From Rhexocercosporidium sp. MPI-PUGE-AT-0058 (lineage: Eukaryota > Ascomycota > Leotiomycetes > Helotiales), in NCBI GenBank assembly GCA_020746875.1, contig JAGTJL010000004.1:1736001-1800000 (forward strand): 64,000 nucleotides of DNA. The letters are read 5' to 3'. The notes under the pieces are model-generated. The model was not told the DNA's origin, made no database searches, and saw only the letters and a program-made list of their open reading frames with translations. The position numbers and the translations under genes were made by a program. Below are positions 44,295-55,512 of the stretch, one piece after another; position 1 is the first letter of the stretch; every line of letters starts with the position of its first letter.

Positions 44295-46301
44295 TCAATA
44301 ATCAAGCTCCCCATCCTCTATCTCAGTCCTGCCCCTCTTCCTCCCCGCTCCATCAAGACTCAAAATTTTAATCGGCCCCTCCTCCAACATCTCGACATTC
44401 AATCCCCCTCCATCCCTCGAACCCGTCGGCGGTCTGAACTCCCCATCCCTAACAACCCACCCCTCCCTACTCATCTTCTTCCACTCATTCGCCAGCGCTA
44501 GCCTCACCAGATCCCCCGCCGCATTAGCATCTTCCTTACTATCATGCCCTTCCATCTTGCCATCGACCACGACTTGGATATGGCGGTTCAGATGCATGGA
44601 CATGAGTGCTTTCAAGCCGTTACGGTAGGGAAGACCTGCTTTGTGGGGGTAGAGGAGTGCGGTATCGATTATTACGGGGTGGATCACTCGGATGGCGTTG
44701 AGGTCATTTTCGAGACCGTGGCCGATTAGGGGTGTGGCGGGGGAGAGGTGGGAGAAGAGGAGGGCGCGGGCTGCGGAGGGGGAGTCGACGATACGGAGAT
44801 TGGGCTTGGATGTGGTGGATGGTTCATCAGGGGTCGATGCTGACCAGGGAAGAGCAGATGCCATGTCTTTTGGCCAGACGCCTGAGTAGCGTGAGTTGAG
44901 ATCGAGGATAGGTCCCATAGGCCGGACGAGGACATCGAATAGAGGATCGCCTGTTGGCCAGGATGTTGCAGTGAGACGAATGAGTTCGAGTCCGTAGACT
45001 GTGTATCCCATCTCACCATCAATACAAACCGGGCTATCGGAAACCAATTTCGGATTCTCGGGCGTCTTCTCAAAGTTCAGGATAGTAGCTAGGCGTTTCG
45101 CCTCCGTGATCTTGAAAACGTGGTTTTCGGAATGGGTACAGCCTGTTGAATCACCCATCGATTCCCCACAGCATCTGTACTTCTTCTCGCGCTTGGCTTT
45201 GGGTTCTGAGGGTAATCGGTCTGGCCAGTAGGGTCTGCCGAAGTGGTAGGTACATTTCCCGCCTGAGGTTAGGGCGCCGTCTTCTTCTCGACGGCCGGGG
45301 AAGACTTCGAAGCGGGTCTTGCATCGATCGCAGACTTCCCAGCCTTTGGCGGCTTCGATGCCTTGTTTGGCTGTTTGGATTTCGGCGTCGGTGGGGACGG
45401 TGGAGACGTATCCGTGGTTCGATAGACCTGAGATGGGGGTGTAGAGGCGGTGGAGGAGGGTGAGTTCTTCGTGGAGATTGAGACCTGTTTCGATTACTTT
45501 TGGGGGGCCAATTGGGTTGACTATTGGTGTGGTGGCTTTGAGAGCTGCTTCTTTTGCTTCTTCTTGGGCGACTTCTTTCTTTCGTTCATCAACCCATTGT
45601 ATCATACTCATCCTTTTGTATGTCAAGATCTTGTTCTTTACGAGATTCGAATAGACAGATTGGGAAGCGGCAGCGGCTTCTTCTGCATCCAATGCCCGTG
45701 TGATGAGCGCTTGGTCTGAGAGGACTAATTTCTGCTCATCATCATTTGCGTCCTTTGCCAAAGCCGAATTTAGACGAGCGAATTCCGTATGAAGAGCCTT
45801 CAAGAGCTTGAATCGCATGTCGTGAGATGCAGGAGATGGGATTTTGAGAGCACGTGGATTCAAGCCTTCTTTCTTGAGGAGTGCTTTGACTGGAGCTTTC
45901 GGCATGGACGTAGTCTTCTGAGACTGAGATGTTGCGGATGAGGAGGTTCCATTCTCAGCCTTCCGTTTTAGAGGAGGTGGTGAAATTTCTCGAGTTGCAG
46001 CAAAGCTTTTCTTGGGTGGCTTTTCGATCGCCTTTGATCTCAGAGCTGGTGGTCGTGCAGTCTCTTTGTCCACCATACTAGCCTCGGCGGTAGATGAAGG
46101 TCGCTCATTATCGTCATTGAGCTTTTGTCGTTTGCGCTGACCACCTTGATCATCTTTTGCGCTCAGATGATCCGAGCTGCTGATTGCTGGCTGTGGCACC
46201 CTTAGTTTGGGATCGATGTGCTTAAAGATGCATTTTGGTAGGGTGCAAGTCTCCTGGTAGGGGCAAACCACCTCTGAGAAGAGGCCTTTGGCTGTGAACA
46301 T
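44295..46301 (-). CDS. REX3: Rex3-like DEDDh RNA exonuclease
   Basis: A single-exon gene of 668 residues. The N-terminus has a CCCH zinc finger (CPYQETCTLPKCIFKH), followed by about 120 disordered basic residues, a helical domain (RFKLLKALHTEFARLNSAL ... VYSNLVKNKILTYKRMSMIQ), a Cys/His segment (VCDRCKTRFEVFP ... CTYHFGRPYWPD ... CCGESMGDSTGCTHSENHVF) and a C-terminal exonuclease domain. The exonuclease motifs are ExoI SPVCIDGEMGYTVYG, ExoII GHGLENDLNAIRV with LIGHG, and ExoIII GHDSKEDANAAGDLV (the H and D five apart, DEDDh type). Rex3 enzymes trim 3' ends of MRP RNA, U5 and other small RNAs. ExoI has Gly where family members have Cys (DCEM); the catalytic Asp and Glu are intact. Confidence 0.9.
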   Translation of the reverse strand: MFTAKGLFSEVVCPYQETCTLPKCIFKHIDPKLRVPQPAISSSDHLSAKDDQGGQRKRQKLNDDNERPSSTAEASMVDKETARPPALRSKAIEKPPKKSFAATREISPPPLKRKAENGTSSSATSQSQKTTSMPKAPVKALLKKEGLNPRALKIPSPASHDMRFKLLKALHTEFARLNSALAKDANDDEQKLVLSDQALITRALDAEEAAAASQSVYSNLVKNKILTYKRMSMIQWVDERKKEVAQEEAKEAALKATTPIVNPIGPPKVIETGLNLHEELTLLHRLYTPISGLSNHGYVSTVPTDAEIQTAKQGIEAAKGWEVCDRCKTRFEVFPGRREEDGALTSGGKCTYHFGRPYWPDRLPSEPKAKREKKYRCCGESMGDSTGCTHSENHVFKITEAKRLATILNFEKTPENPKLVSDSPVCIDGEMGYTVYGLELIRLTATSWPTGDPLFDVLVRPMGPILDLNSRYSGVWPKDMASALPWSASTPDEPSTTSKPNLRIVDSPSAARALLFSHLSPATPLIGHGLENDLNAIRVIHPVIIDTALLYPHKAGLPYRNGLKALMSMHLNRHIQVVVDGKMEGHDSKEDANAAGDLVRLALANEWKKMSREGWVVRDGEFRPPTGSRDGGGLNVEMLEEGPIKILSLDGAGRKRGRTEIEDGELDY

Positions 46302-47757
46302 GATGGAGGAAGCTGAAGGTGATGAGGTTGACGACTAGAATACCCGGCCTCGATAAGATGGCCAATATCGAGGGGCTAATGCAGATGGTGGAAGGGCCGA
46401 GCCGTAGTGGCTATGTCATGTGGTCTGCTAGCGCTAAAGTAGAGCTGAATCCTCGAGTGGATTGGTTCTGAACTAGAGGTTATCAGACGGATTCTATTAG
46501 ATGACAGGCGTAATTGAGAGTTCCCAGCCGAACTTACTGCTGAGTGTGTATGGGCCGAGGTGGTAAAAGACTTGAAAGAAGTGACACAATTCAAGGTCCG
46601 AGAACTTGAAAGGGGGTTACTCCAGCTGTCACCAAGGCAGTGAAGGCATGAGATTGTCATGCAAGTTCACGGCTCTTTCTTCCCCTTGGCATGGAGCAGA
46701 AGAAGACGCAGAAGCAGTTGCGTAGTGTCGTCGTGCAATGAAGTAAATGTCAATTGATTGTCCAGGTACCTAGGCTGTAGGTTGTTTGCTGAAAGCGTGC
46801 AGTTGGGTTTCACCAGGATGTTCACCACTAGCCAAAAGCTTAGCGAGATACTGTATCTTCAGCCGCAGTGGCTTTGCTTTATTTATTTACAGTCCTGTAC
46901 AGTACCTTGGCTCAGGGCGAGGTGTGAGGTCGGATTGCAGGGGAGCAGAAGCTTGCATTGTTACACCAACGAACCTGGATAAAACAACCCTGAACTTCCC
47001 GATATCCGAATCTTGTTACACATGTCACATTCCCATGTCGGCATGTAGTGACGATAGCAAGTAATTCGCTTGTAGTACGAATTATTATTTACCCTACGTA
47101 ATTGCAATGTCCGTCCTCCCTCTACATTTATGCTGAATTACATAATAAATAATATGTATCTCTTCCATCCACGTGGAGGCCGACATCGACATCTGCCTCC
47201 TCCCTTGCTATCTATCTATCAGGTCAAGTGAATCTCCGGGAGTTTGAGCGGTGAGTGCCAGACTACCACCTCCCTTATCTACACATTCCTTATCAGAACG
47301 AACGAAGTCTTTATCTCCAGAGCTCCTCCTCTTCTCCTCCACCTTTGATTCCCTCGCAAAACCATCACCCACCTCTCTTCACACAATATTTCTTCTTGAA
47401 TTCATATACCTCTACCTCTACCTCTACCTCGACCTGCACCTGCACCTGCACCTACACCTGCATCTCACCTGCAGCCAGCCCTTCCTTGAACCCGTCAACC
47501 ACGCTGCATACTCATCCCAGGCCTGCCCAGCGCCGTCTCGTCATAGTGCAGGCCCCTGACTCGGCACCTGAACGTTTCCGTCTCCGTCTCATCCCACCAC
47601 CCACCAGCACGGATCATCCGGGCCAAGCCCCTCACTGGTCAGCAGTTTGTCTCGACGTTGTTCGAGGCAGACAGCAGACCACGTACTACATATTACCGTC
47701 GCATTGCTCCCTTTCACTGTCTGTTGGGACCGGGCCTTCCTATCGACTACAACAGTC
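46302..47757. promoter_or_regulatory. Divergent promoter region between REX3-like and lipase genes
   Basis: About 1.45 kb. A CTCTAC/CTGCAC hexamer repeat at about 47409-47462 lies in the likely 5' leader of the lipase gene. An overlapping open frame at 47255-47872 mainly translates this repeat into Ser-Thr and Cys-Thr pairs and is not a gene. Confidence 0.4.
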
Positions 47758-49339
47758 ATGGATTATACCGGAGGTGGTCGTGAAGCTCAGCACCTTTGTG
47801 TACTGGTTCATGGGTACGACTCCTTCATGCACGTCCAAGGTTAACGTCGTACAGCAGCTGATAAGACAATAGCTTATGGGGCAACCCAAACCATCTCAAG
47901 GTGATGGCCCAGAGCCTTCGAGCAAAGCATCCCGAGGAGAGTCTACACATTTTGGTCGCCAAGCGCAACGCTGGCAGCTTCACATACGATGGGATTGAGC
48001 GTGGTGGCGAGCGGGTATGCTTTGAGATAGAGGAGGAGATTGAGAAGCTGGCACGGGCGGGACAGGAAATCACACGGATATCTCTGGTTGGGTATTCCCT
48101 GGGAGGACTTGTGGCTCGTTTCTGTGTTGGCTTACTCGATAGCAAAGGATTCTTCGAAAAGATCAAGCCGGTAGTATGTCAATCCTGGATGCGCAGAGAG
48201 AGAGACCCAAGTCGGAGTCAAGGGCAGTGTCCAGATCCAACGCGGTCGTAGAACATAGGGTATTGGATATGGCTGACTCTTGCAGAACTTTACCACCTTT
48301 GCTACTCCTCATCTCGGTGTTCGAACTCCTCTCCGTGGATGGTCAGTACAACTCGGAGTTCCTGAGGTGGAAAATATACTGATTGGGAGATAGGCACAAC
48401 CATGTTTGGAACGTACTGGGCGCGCGAACTCTCTCTGCGTCCGGCCGACAACTGTTTACAATTGACAAGTTCCGAGAGACTGGCATGCCTCTGTTGGAAG
48501 TTCTGGCAGATCCCGAATCAATCTTTATCAAAGGGTTAGCCAAATTCGAGCGTCGAACTCTATATACAAATATCGTCAACGATAGAAGCGCTGTCTACTA
48601 TACTACTGGCATCACCAAGTCCGACCCTTTCACGAACCTCGACAAGATCAAGATCAATTATGTCAAGGGCTACGAAGATGTCATTATCGACCCGGAGAAT
48701 CCAGTGGCGCCGATTGATCCAGAAGAAACCGATACCAGTTTCTACGGCAGTCTCATTCGAAGCAGCCAAACAACTGTTGGGCGATTGCCTTTCCTGGTTG
48801 CCATGATCTTCTTCATACCGATTGGCGTTGTGGCTTTTCTGATCAACTCTGGAGTTCAATCTTTCAGAAGTAACAGAAGAATCAGACTTCACGAGAGAGG
48901 ACTTGCTGGTATCCAACCCGGAAACTACCGCGTCCCTCTCCTTATCACTGGAATGCGAGAAGCAGTCGAGGATGTGTACGAGAATCTCAACAGCGCCCAG
49001 AGCCATGAGTACCTTGTTGCAGGAACAGAGGAGGAAGCAGCTCAAGAAGAACCAGGCTCTCCTGTTCTGGAACGGACTCAATCTCACCTACGATCCAAGT
49101 CCGATGTCTCGGTTGGAAAGGAGAAACTTGATCGTCATGACCCTCCGACCCTTGCCCTCGCGCCTTATCAATTCCGTATGATTCAAGCTCTGGACAATGT
49201 TGGCTGGCGTAAGTACCCTGTGTACATTCACAAAGTGAATCACAGCCATGCAGCCATCATCGTCCGAATGGAAAAGCCCAGTTTCGATGAAGGTCATGTT
49301 GTTTTGAAACACTGGCTGGATGAGGAGTTCCTTCTGTGA
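47758..49339 (+). CDS. ROG1/LPL1-like serine lipase (DUF676)
   Basis: Four exons: 47758-47813, 47873-48173, 48286-48341 and 48394-49339, 452 residues. Begins MDYTGGGREAQHLCVLVHGL and continues WGNPNHLKVMAQSLRAKHPE. The HG pair forms the oxyanion region and ISLVGYSLGGLVARF holds the nucleophile serine in GYSLG. NFTTFATPHLGVRTPLRGW is the family signature after the nucleophile. The catalytic His is likely near the C-terminus (IHKVNHSHAAIIVRM). A hydrophobic segment LPFLVAMIFFIPIGVVAFLI (about residues 265-290) may anchor it to ER or lipid-droplet membrane. Yeast relatives are Lpl1 (lipid-droplet phospholipase) and Rog1 (monoacylglycerol lipase). The third exon (56 nt) supplies the ATPHLG motif and would be lost by simple ORF calling. 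Confidence 0.92.
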
Positions 49340-49534
49340 AATATGATCTTACCGAAGTTGGATTGCATCCAGGATCTTTGAGGTAGGTATATGGTGGGTT
49401 GGTATGAAATTGATGGATATGATCCTGGCACTTAGCGATGAGATGAGCGAGCGTTTTTCTAGATCTCATTTTGTTTTCAGCGATGGGCGTTACTAGAAGC
49501 GGCTTTTGTGATTTGCCTTTTTATTTTCATTTGC

Positions 49535-49923
49535 AGTTATAGCGAGAGAGTGTCTGTATACTAGCAAAAAGAAGCTACGTACTTGAAAGTTTTCTGTAAT
49601 TTGATTACAGAGGTCTGTGCTGCTCTGCAAGTGAGTGCGGGTTTAAATACGCGAGGATTTGAAATAATCGGACGAGTTCTGAGTCGCAAGTAGCGTCACT
49701 ACACACAAGCACAAAGGTAAAAGTGAAACCTTCCCGTCTTATCTCTCATCTATTATCCTCAGCCAGATAATCCCAAGTCACTTACCACGCGTCTTCAAGT
49801 ACTAGCGTATCTTCTACCTTTTTAATCTAAATAATTCACAAACACCGCCTATTAAGAACGCCCGGTTGTTGTCTAAGCCTCACGATCCCGCCTTGTCTTC
49901 CCCTTAGCAATTAGTTTTGATCA
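49535..49923 (+). repeat. Dispersed repeat, copy 1
   Basis: About 390 bp beginning AGTTATAGCGAGAGAGTGT and containing ACGCCCGGTTGTTGTCTAAG and CTTGTCTTCCCCTTAGC. A second, more AT-rich copy lies at 53003-53366 in the same orientation. No coding capacity. Probably a non-autonomous transposon or LTR fragment. Confidence 0.8.
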
Positions 49924-50159
49924 GTTGTAGAGCGGGGGGGAGAGACGGTATTTGAGAGATAGCGCGTGAGCAATCTGAGTCTGGTGCATTACAGCTAGTC
50001 GGGGGTCAAGCATTGGTCTATTTGTGTATCTAAGCTATCTTACTCTCTTGCTTTCTAACTTAAGTACAAAGCAGTATTTCTTCTTAAATTCCATCTAAGG
50101 CTCTTTCTTCTTGCGCTTTCTTTCCTTCTCTTATCTCTAGCTATTATTTTTAAGGGTTC

Positions 50160-50214
50160 TCTAGTTATAGAGGGTAGTCGAGGGTACTCTAGTCATAGAG
50201 GGTAATCGAGTGTA
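50160..50214. repeat. Tandem duplication of a 27-bp unit
   Basis: The unit CTCTAGT(T/C)ATAGAGGGTA(G/A)TCGAG occurs twice in a row, with a palindromic CTCTA...TAGAG core in each. Confidence 0.65.
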
Positions 50215-50341
50215 ACGACACAAGTGTAACATTCCTGGTTTTCGACTATTCGAATCCTTTTCTCTTCAGCCTTAGTATTTTCCGAATAACGGTTCCATTT
50301 TGCAAGCACTACTCTATGTGTATTTGTGAAGGGCCGTTACA
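50211..50341. mobile_element. Possible solo LTR or MITE with TGTAACG/CGTTACA ends
   Basis: 131 bp starting TGTAACG and ending CGTTACA, a perfect 7-bp terminal inverted repeat with the TG...CA ends seen in LTRs. No target duplication was found, so this is tentative. Confidence 0.3.
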
Positions 50342-51190
50342 ACAATTCTTATGGTCTTCTAGACTGTTCGCGTCTATTCTTTTAGTTAGAAGCGGTTGTT
50401 AAAGGTACTGTATCCGGGGTCGGTGGGCTGTCGCCTAATGGCCATGTGATGCTGCGCTTAGCCTCTTCTGGTAGGTGGGGCAGAATCAGCGAGTGTGGAG
50501 AGGAAGTCGATTTTGTAAGCGACTGTAAGTAGTATTCTACTTTTACTATTTTTCACACTCGCTGTTGTCATAAATCTGCGCAAAATTCCCGATAGCGCTT
50601 TAATCAAGGCCAAAACTGATTTCTTTCCAAGGACATATTTCTGTACATTCATCCTTCTTGCACTTTCATCTTTCTAATCGTTGGTCGTCCATGCCAATGC
50701 GGGGAGGGAGCCAAGTGTGGCAGTGCTCCTCCAGTCAACGTCACTTTACACAGCCGCCCAGCAAACCGACATTCTGCCAGTGCCAAGCGAAATCAACTTT
50801 GTCCATACCGTAAGGCTGGTTGGTATCTCTCTAGAGCATCGTTCTATTTCCGCACGATATTCTTCCTCCCATCGCTATCCTCGACTGTTACTTAATCGAC
50901 CTTCAACTAGGATTTCGGTAGCCCGAGCATCGAGAACACCGGAAACCCGTAATTGGACATGTATAGGAATAAACAAAGATTTTTCGCTAAGATACCACAG
51001 AACAGTTGCCAAGAATTGCAGGGGCTCTGGTGCAATCTTGACTGAGTAGCTTTAGAGTTTATTGGCACAACACTGCATATGTCTCATTATACGTTGTGTC
51101 CGCTCTTCATCTACTCACCCCCACCCTCAAAATCTTCACTTCACACTCATATTCATTCACATCTAACTCTCGAACATCATCCTCCTCGAC

Positions 51191-52459
51191 ATGCTTTTTC
51201 TCCCTGCTGCTGTGGCAGCTTCAATTCTAGTTGCTGCCGTCCTCGCTCACCCCGGCGATGACCACTCTCACGAGATCGCTGAGAGAGCCGCTTTCACAAA
51301 GCTCAGCAAGAAGGATCTCAGTCATTGTGCCGAGAAGTTCAAAGAATCTGGACTCGAGCAAAGAGCCATTGCTCGTCGTGCTGCCACTGCTCAGAAAAGC
51401 CGCCAAAAGCGAGGGCTCTCCACAAGTAAGCTGCCTCTTCTCTAACGAATAAGCAATTCTGACGATATAGCTGCTCCTTTCCTCCGTACCCGTGCGGGAC
51501 CCCTCGACACCGATCACCACTCATCTGTAAACTACTCTTCCGATACCGATTCATCCAGTTTATTTGCATCCAATGGCTCTTGCATCCTCTCTCCGGAAGT
51601 AACCCTAGGGCCCTATTGGGTTGGCGGTGAATATGTGCGAGAAAACGTAAGCGAAGACCAAGCCGGCCTGTCTCTAATTCTCGACGCCCAAGTATTGGAT
51701 ATCTCAACCTGCGACCCTGTCACCAACGCCGTCCTCGAAATCTGGAGCTGCAATTCTACCGGCGTGTATTCCGGTGTCGTGGCCAGAGGAAATGGAGTTG
51801 GGACAGCTGATCCCTCAAATTTGGACAACACTTTCATGAGAGGATTGCAGCGGTCTGATGCTGATGGAGTAGCGCAATTCACCACACTCTTTCCTGGCCA
51901 TTACACCGGCCGAGCGACCCACATCCACGTCCTGGTTCATTTCAACGGCACTTCTTTCGAAAACGGTACCTACGCGGGTGGGTATGTCTCCCATGTCGGC
52001 CAGCTGTACTTCGATCAAGATCTCATTAGCGAAGTGGAAGCAACAGGCGTCTACACAACCAACACTCAAGCCCTAACCACCAACGCAGATGACAGTATTC
52101 TTTCGACAGGAGTCGCGAACGGGCATGATCCGTTTGTTGAATACAGCTATCTCGGTAATAGTGTGGAGGACGGAATCTTCGCTTGGATCTCATTCGGCGT
52201 TGACCTCACTTCCCAGCGAACCCTCACTGGCGCAGCTACACTCACCGAAAATGGTGGCGTCGCGAACACTGGAAATGGTGGCGGCGGTGGTGGTGGGTCA
52301 AGCGGTTCTGCACCTTCTGGAAACCCAACTAGTAATGGTGCTGGCAATGGAGGAAACAGTGGCTCAACTGGAGGAGGGGTCTCAAGTTTCGTACCTTCGG
52401 CGACCTCTTCCTTGATGGGAGTTCTATCTGCCGGGTTGGTCTTCCTCTTGTTCTTCTAG
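51191..52459 (+). CDS. GPI-anchored extracellular intradiol dioxygenase-like protein
   Basis: Two exons, 51191-51425 and 51471-52459, 407 residues. Signal peptide MLFLPAAVAASILVAAVLA, then HPGDDHSHEIAERAAF, a fungal secreted-dioxygenase opening. The intradiol core starts at CILSPEVTLGPYWVGGEYVR (first Tyr-containing segment) and has LDISTCDPVTNAVLEIWSCN, GLQRSDADGVAQFTTLFPGH and YTGRATHIHVLVH, which hold the Tyr and two His ligands for Fe(III). The C-terminus is a Gly/Ser-rich spacer and a hydrophobic tail (SSLMGVLSAGLVFLLFF), i.e. a GPI signal. Such proteins are thought to open catechol rings of lignin-derived or plant phenolics outside the cell. The gene sits alone between two copies of the same dispersed repeat. 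Confidence 0.92.
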
Positions 52460-53773
52460 GGGTTGTTTTAGTCATCTCCCATGCCTTTTTTTATGATGCC
52501 GTACCTTGAGCTTGGAGCGTTACATCGGATCGCTGGAGACCAGCTTTCTCCACTTAGCGCCATGTAATGAATCAGCTAGAATATGGCTAAAGATCATTAA
52601 AACTCGTTACGCCTATTTTACTTTCAAGTTCTATAATCAAGTTTTCTATTTCAGCTTCAACTACAAACTGTAAATTACTGTACTCTCATATGGGAGGCCG
52701 CTGCTGGTTTGAACGGACCGTAGAACCAGCCCTCGGCCATTACCCTGAACGATTGGAGAAACAAGTCTATTGCAGCAACTATACAGGAAACAGTTTTGTC
52801 ACACCGGTCCCATCACCTCTTCCACCAATAAGCACCCCTCTTCTCAACATGTCTCCAATCTCTAACCTCCTACCTGCTACTTCCCTTATCTTCTTATGTG
52901 AGTTCTGTTCTATCACAATAACCTTCGCAACAGAGCCACTGCTACAAACATTCATATATGTCTTATAATGTCGTTTAATATCTCTTACGCTTTTTATACA
53001 GTAGTTATAGCGAGAGAGTGTTTATATATTAGCAAAAATAAGCTACGTATTTAAAAGTTTATATCATTTTATAAGTACGAGTTAAAAATACGTAAAGGTT
53101 TAAAATAATCGGTTAAATTATAAGTCGCAAGTAGTATTATTATATATAAGTATAAAGGTGAAAGTGAAACTTTCTCGTCTTATCTCTCATTTATAATCTT
53201 TACTTAATTAATCTTAAGTCACCCACTAATTACCACGCATCTTCAAGTACTAGCGTATCTTCCACTTTCATAATCTAAACACAAACACCGCCCGTCAAGA
53301 ACGCCCGGTTGTTGTCTAAGCCTCACGATCCCGCCTTGTCTTCCCCTTAGCGATTGGCTGTGATTACTTTATGTTTCACTGCGTTTCGTTTCCTCCTGCA
53401 TGATGCACACCTAGCTCGTAGTACGGTACATGCATGGCTGTCACCCCGCAGCTGAATGGTTAAAATATGCAGCCTCGTCACATCGTGCAGCTATCTACTC
53501 GGGCGTGAACCGACGCCCAAGTGCTTCCTCAGCCGGATGGGTGATGAGGTGGAGAGAGTTGTTATTACTCTCCTTCCCCCGGGGGGATTGGGATGAAATG
53601 GTGTTCTTTTTGATGTGTTGATTGTTTTCTGTATAATTTCTAAAGAGACAATTGTTCTGCTGTGGGAATGCTCGAGATAGTCGCTGTATCTCAACATTAG
53701 TTTTCCTACTCCTCACCCAGCCTTACGATATCCACACGAAATAAACCTCATCTGGAACTCAGAGCCGCCTGAC
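52460..53773. other. Repeat-containing intergenic region
   Basis: 3' flank of the dioxygenase gene, the second repeat copy and the promoter of the ankyrin gene. No other gene supported. Confidence 0.45.
53003..53366 (+). repeat. Dispersed repeat, copy 2 (AT-enriched)
   Basis: Aligns along its length with 49535-49923. In its first two thirds it carries mostly T for C and A for G relative to copy 1 (for example TGTTTATATATTAGC against TGTCTGTATACTAGC). In the last few bases the bias is reversed. This is the mutation type left by RIP. Confidence 0.8.
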
Positions 53774-55512
53774 ATGATTATGGATCCATTCAACCTCCCA
53801 CCTCGTCGAAAGAGTCGCTCCGTCTATACCAATTCCTCCTCACGATCCCAATTCGAATCAACAATATATCCCCGAGTATCTCGCACCAGCATCAGGAAAC
53901 CCAAGCACGAGCACAATCACCATTATGACAACGACCTAGCACTCCTCCATCTCCTCAAAGAATTCTCATTCAATACCCCATCCTTCAACCAACGCACCAC
54001 CCTAACCCACACAATACTCCACAACACTCCCAACCTCCTCACCTACCTCCTCACCAACCCCCTCCCAACAAACCCCCTCCCCCTCCCACCTACCTCACCC
54101 ACCTCCTCCACCTCTCCATCTCCCACGGCCAAAAAAGCTGCATCCCCATCCTCCTCGCCCACGGCGCCGACATCAACGGTCCCAACACCCACGGCATCTC
54201 ACCACTCCAAGCATCTATCCGCGAGAAAGGGAGTAAAGAGAGCATAGCCATCATGTTGATCGAAGCGGGAGCGGATGTCACGACAGGGTCGCCGATGCAC
54301 TGGGCCGCGAGAAGGGATTGGGCGGGTGTAATTGAGGCATTGTGGGAGAGGGGCGTGGACATCGACGCCCCATCCTCCTCGAATCCCGCCATAACTCGCG
54401 CTCGAAATTACGATATAGATACAGACAACGTCATCGATAGAGGAGGCATAACGCCCCTCCACATTGCAACATACTACTCCTCCCTCCGTGCCGCTCGCTC
54501 CCTCATCACCCACGGCGCAACGGTCTCCCTCTCCACCCAAGCCTCTGAACTCGCCCTCGCGGAAGCTATTTCAAATACCTGTATCCCGATGGTAGACCTC
54601 CTTCTCTCCTCGGGGATCAGTCTGGAGAACGCGGTGGATAGCCAGGGGGGCACGCCGCTTATGGCGGCTGTGTGTTTGGATCATGTGGGACTGGTGAGGT
54701 GTTTGATGCGGTGGGGGGCGAGGGGGACGGTGGGTGCGAGGGATGGGAATGGGGAGGGGGCTTGGCATGTTGGTGCTCGGTGGTCGGGGGTGGAGGTGTT
54801 GGGAGTGCTGGGGGAGGGTTGTGCAGAGGGGGAAGGGGTGAATGCGAGGAATGGGAGGGGGGAGACGCCGTTGGTGATTGCGATTAGGGAGGGGAGGGGG
54901 GTGGATGTTGTGGAGGTTCTGCTCAGGGCCGGGGCGATGTGCCATGAGGGTGTTGAAAGGGAGATGGGGAGGTGTAGTTTCGAGGTTAGAGAGTTGTTGG
55001 ATAGTTGGTTTGGTAGTCCTGGGAGAGGAGGTAGGAGTGGCTTTGTTGATGAGGATGAAGAGAGTCTCATGAGCCAAGAGACTGAGCGACCGAGACCCGG
55101 GGACGGGCATTATGATAGAAGAGTGGCGAGATATACACGACGACCAAGTCCTGAGTTTACACGTTCAAGCGCTAGGGACGCCTCACCAGATCCATCGTTT
55201 GATAGGATGAGTACGGATTTCGACTTCGAGTCTTCGCTTGATTCTTTATCACTATCGGAATGGAATCCGAATCATGATCGAAGGCTGGTGAAACGACCTA
55301 TCGAGAGATACGAGAGGCCTGACTTCAGGTCCCAGAAGATGTACGGGGGAGGCTCACTGTTTAGCGAGGATTGGGGGGAAGGCTTTGACGAACGGTTTGG
55401 GGATGAGTGGGGGAGCGGGAGGAGTGGGTTTAGTAGTGAACGGGACAGAAGGAGGAGCAGGGGGAGCGGAAGAGGGAGAGTTACCAGTGTTAGTTTCACT
55501 GTCTACGGGTGA
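53774..55512 (+). CDS. Ankyrin-repeat protein with an apparent frameshift
   Basis: Starts at ATG 53774 (MIMDPFNLPPRRKSRSVYTN). The first frame covers DLALLHLLKEFSFNTPSFNQ and LTHTILHNTPNLLTYLLTNP, an ankyrin-like helical pair. From about 54085 the coding sense continues in another frame: LTHLLHLSISHG, IPILLAHGADINGPNTHGIS, PLQASIREKGSKE, then IMLIEAGADVTTGSPMHWAA, GITPLHIATYYSSLRAARSL, GGTPLMAAVCLDHVGLVRCL and GETPLVIAIREGRGVDVVEV, to TGA at 55512. That is at least five ankyrin repeats and then a disordered, charged tail ending GRVTSVSFTVYG. The switch happens in a C-rich tract (54055-54100) that contains no GT on this strand, so ordinary splicing cannot explain it. Either an indel or an assembly error is present. 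Confidence 0.75.

Larger units (their letters stand above)
49340..51190. other. Repeat-rich intergenic region
   Basis: Contains the first copy of the dispersed repeat and a small TGTAACG-ended element; no gene is supported. An open frame near 50681-51049 has no domain. Confidence 0.45.

Noticed and set aside
47255..47872. Open frame of 205 codons upstream of the lipase
   Set aside because: It translates a hexamer repeat into Ser-Thr/Cys-Thr pairs and overlaps the real first exon in another frame.
52690..52968. Open frame of 92 codons after the dioxygenase gene
   Set aside because: No domain, no conserved features, and it runs into the dispersed repeat.
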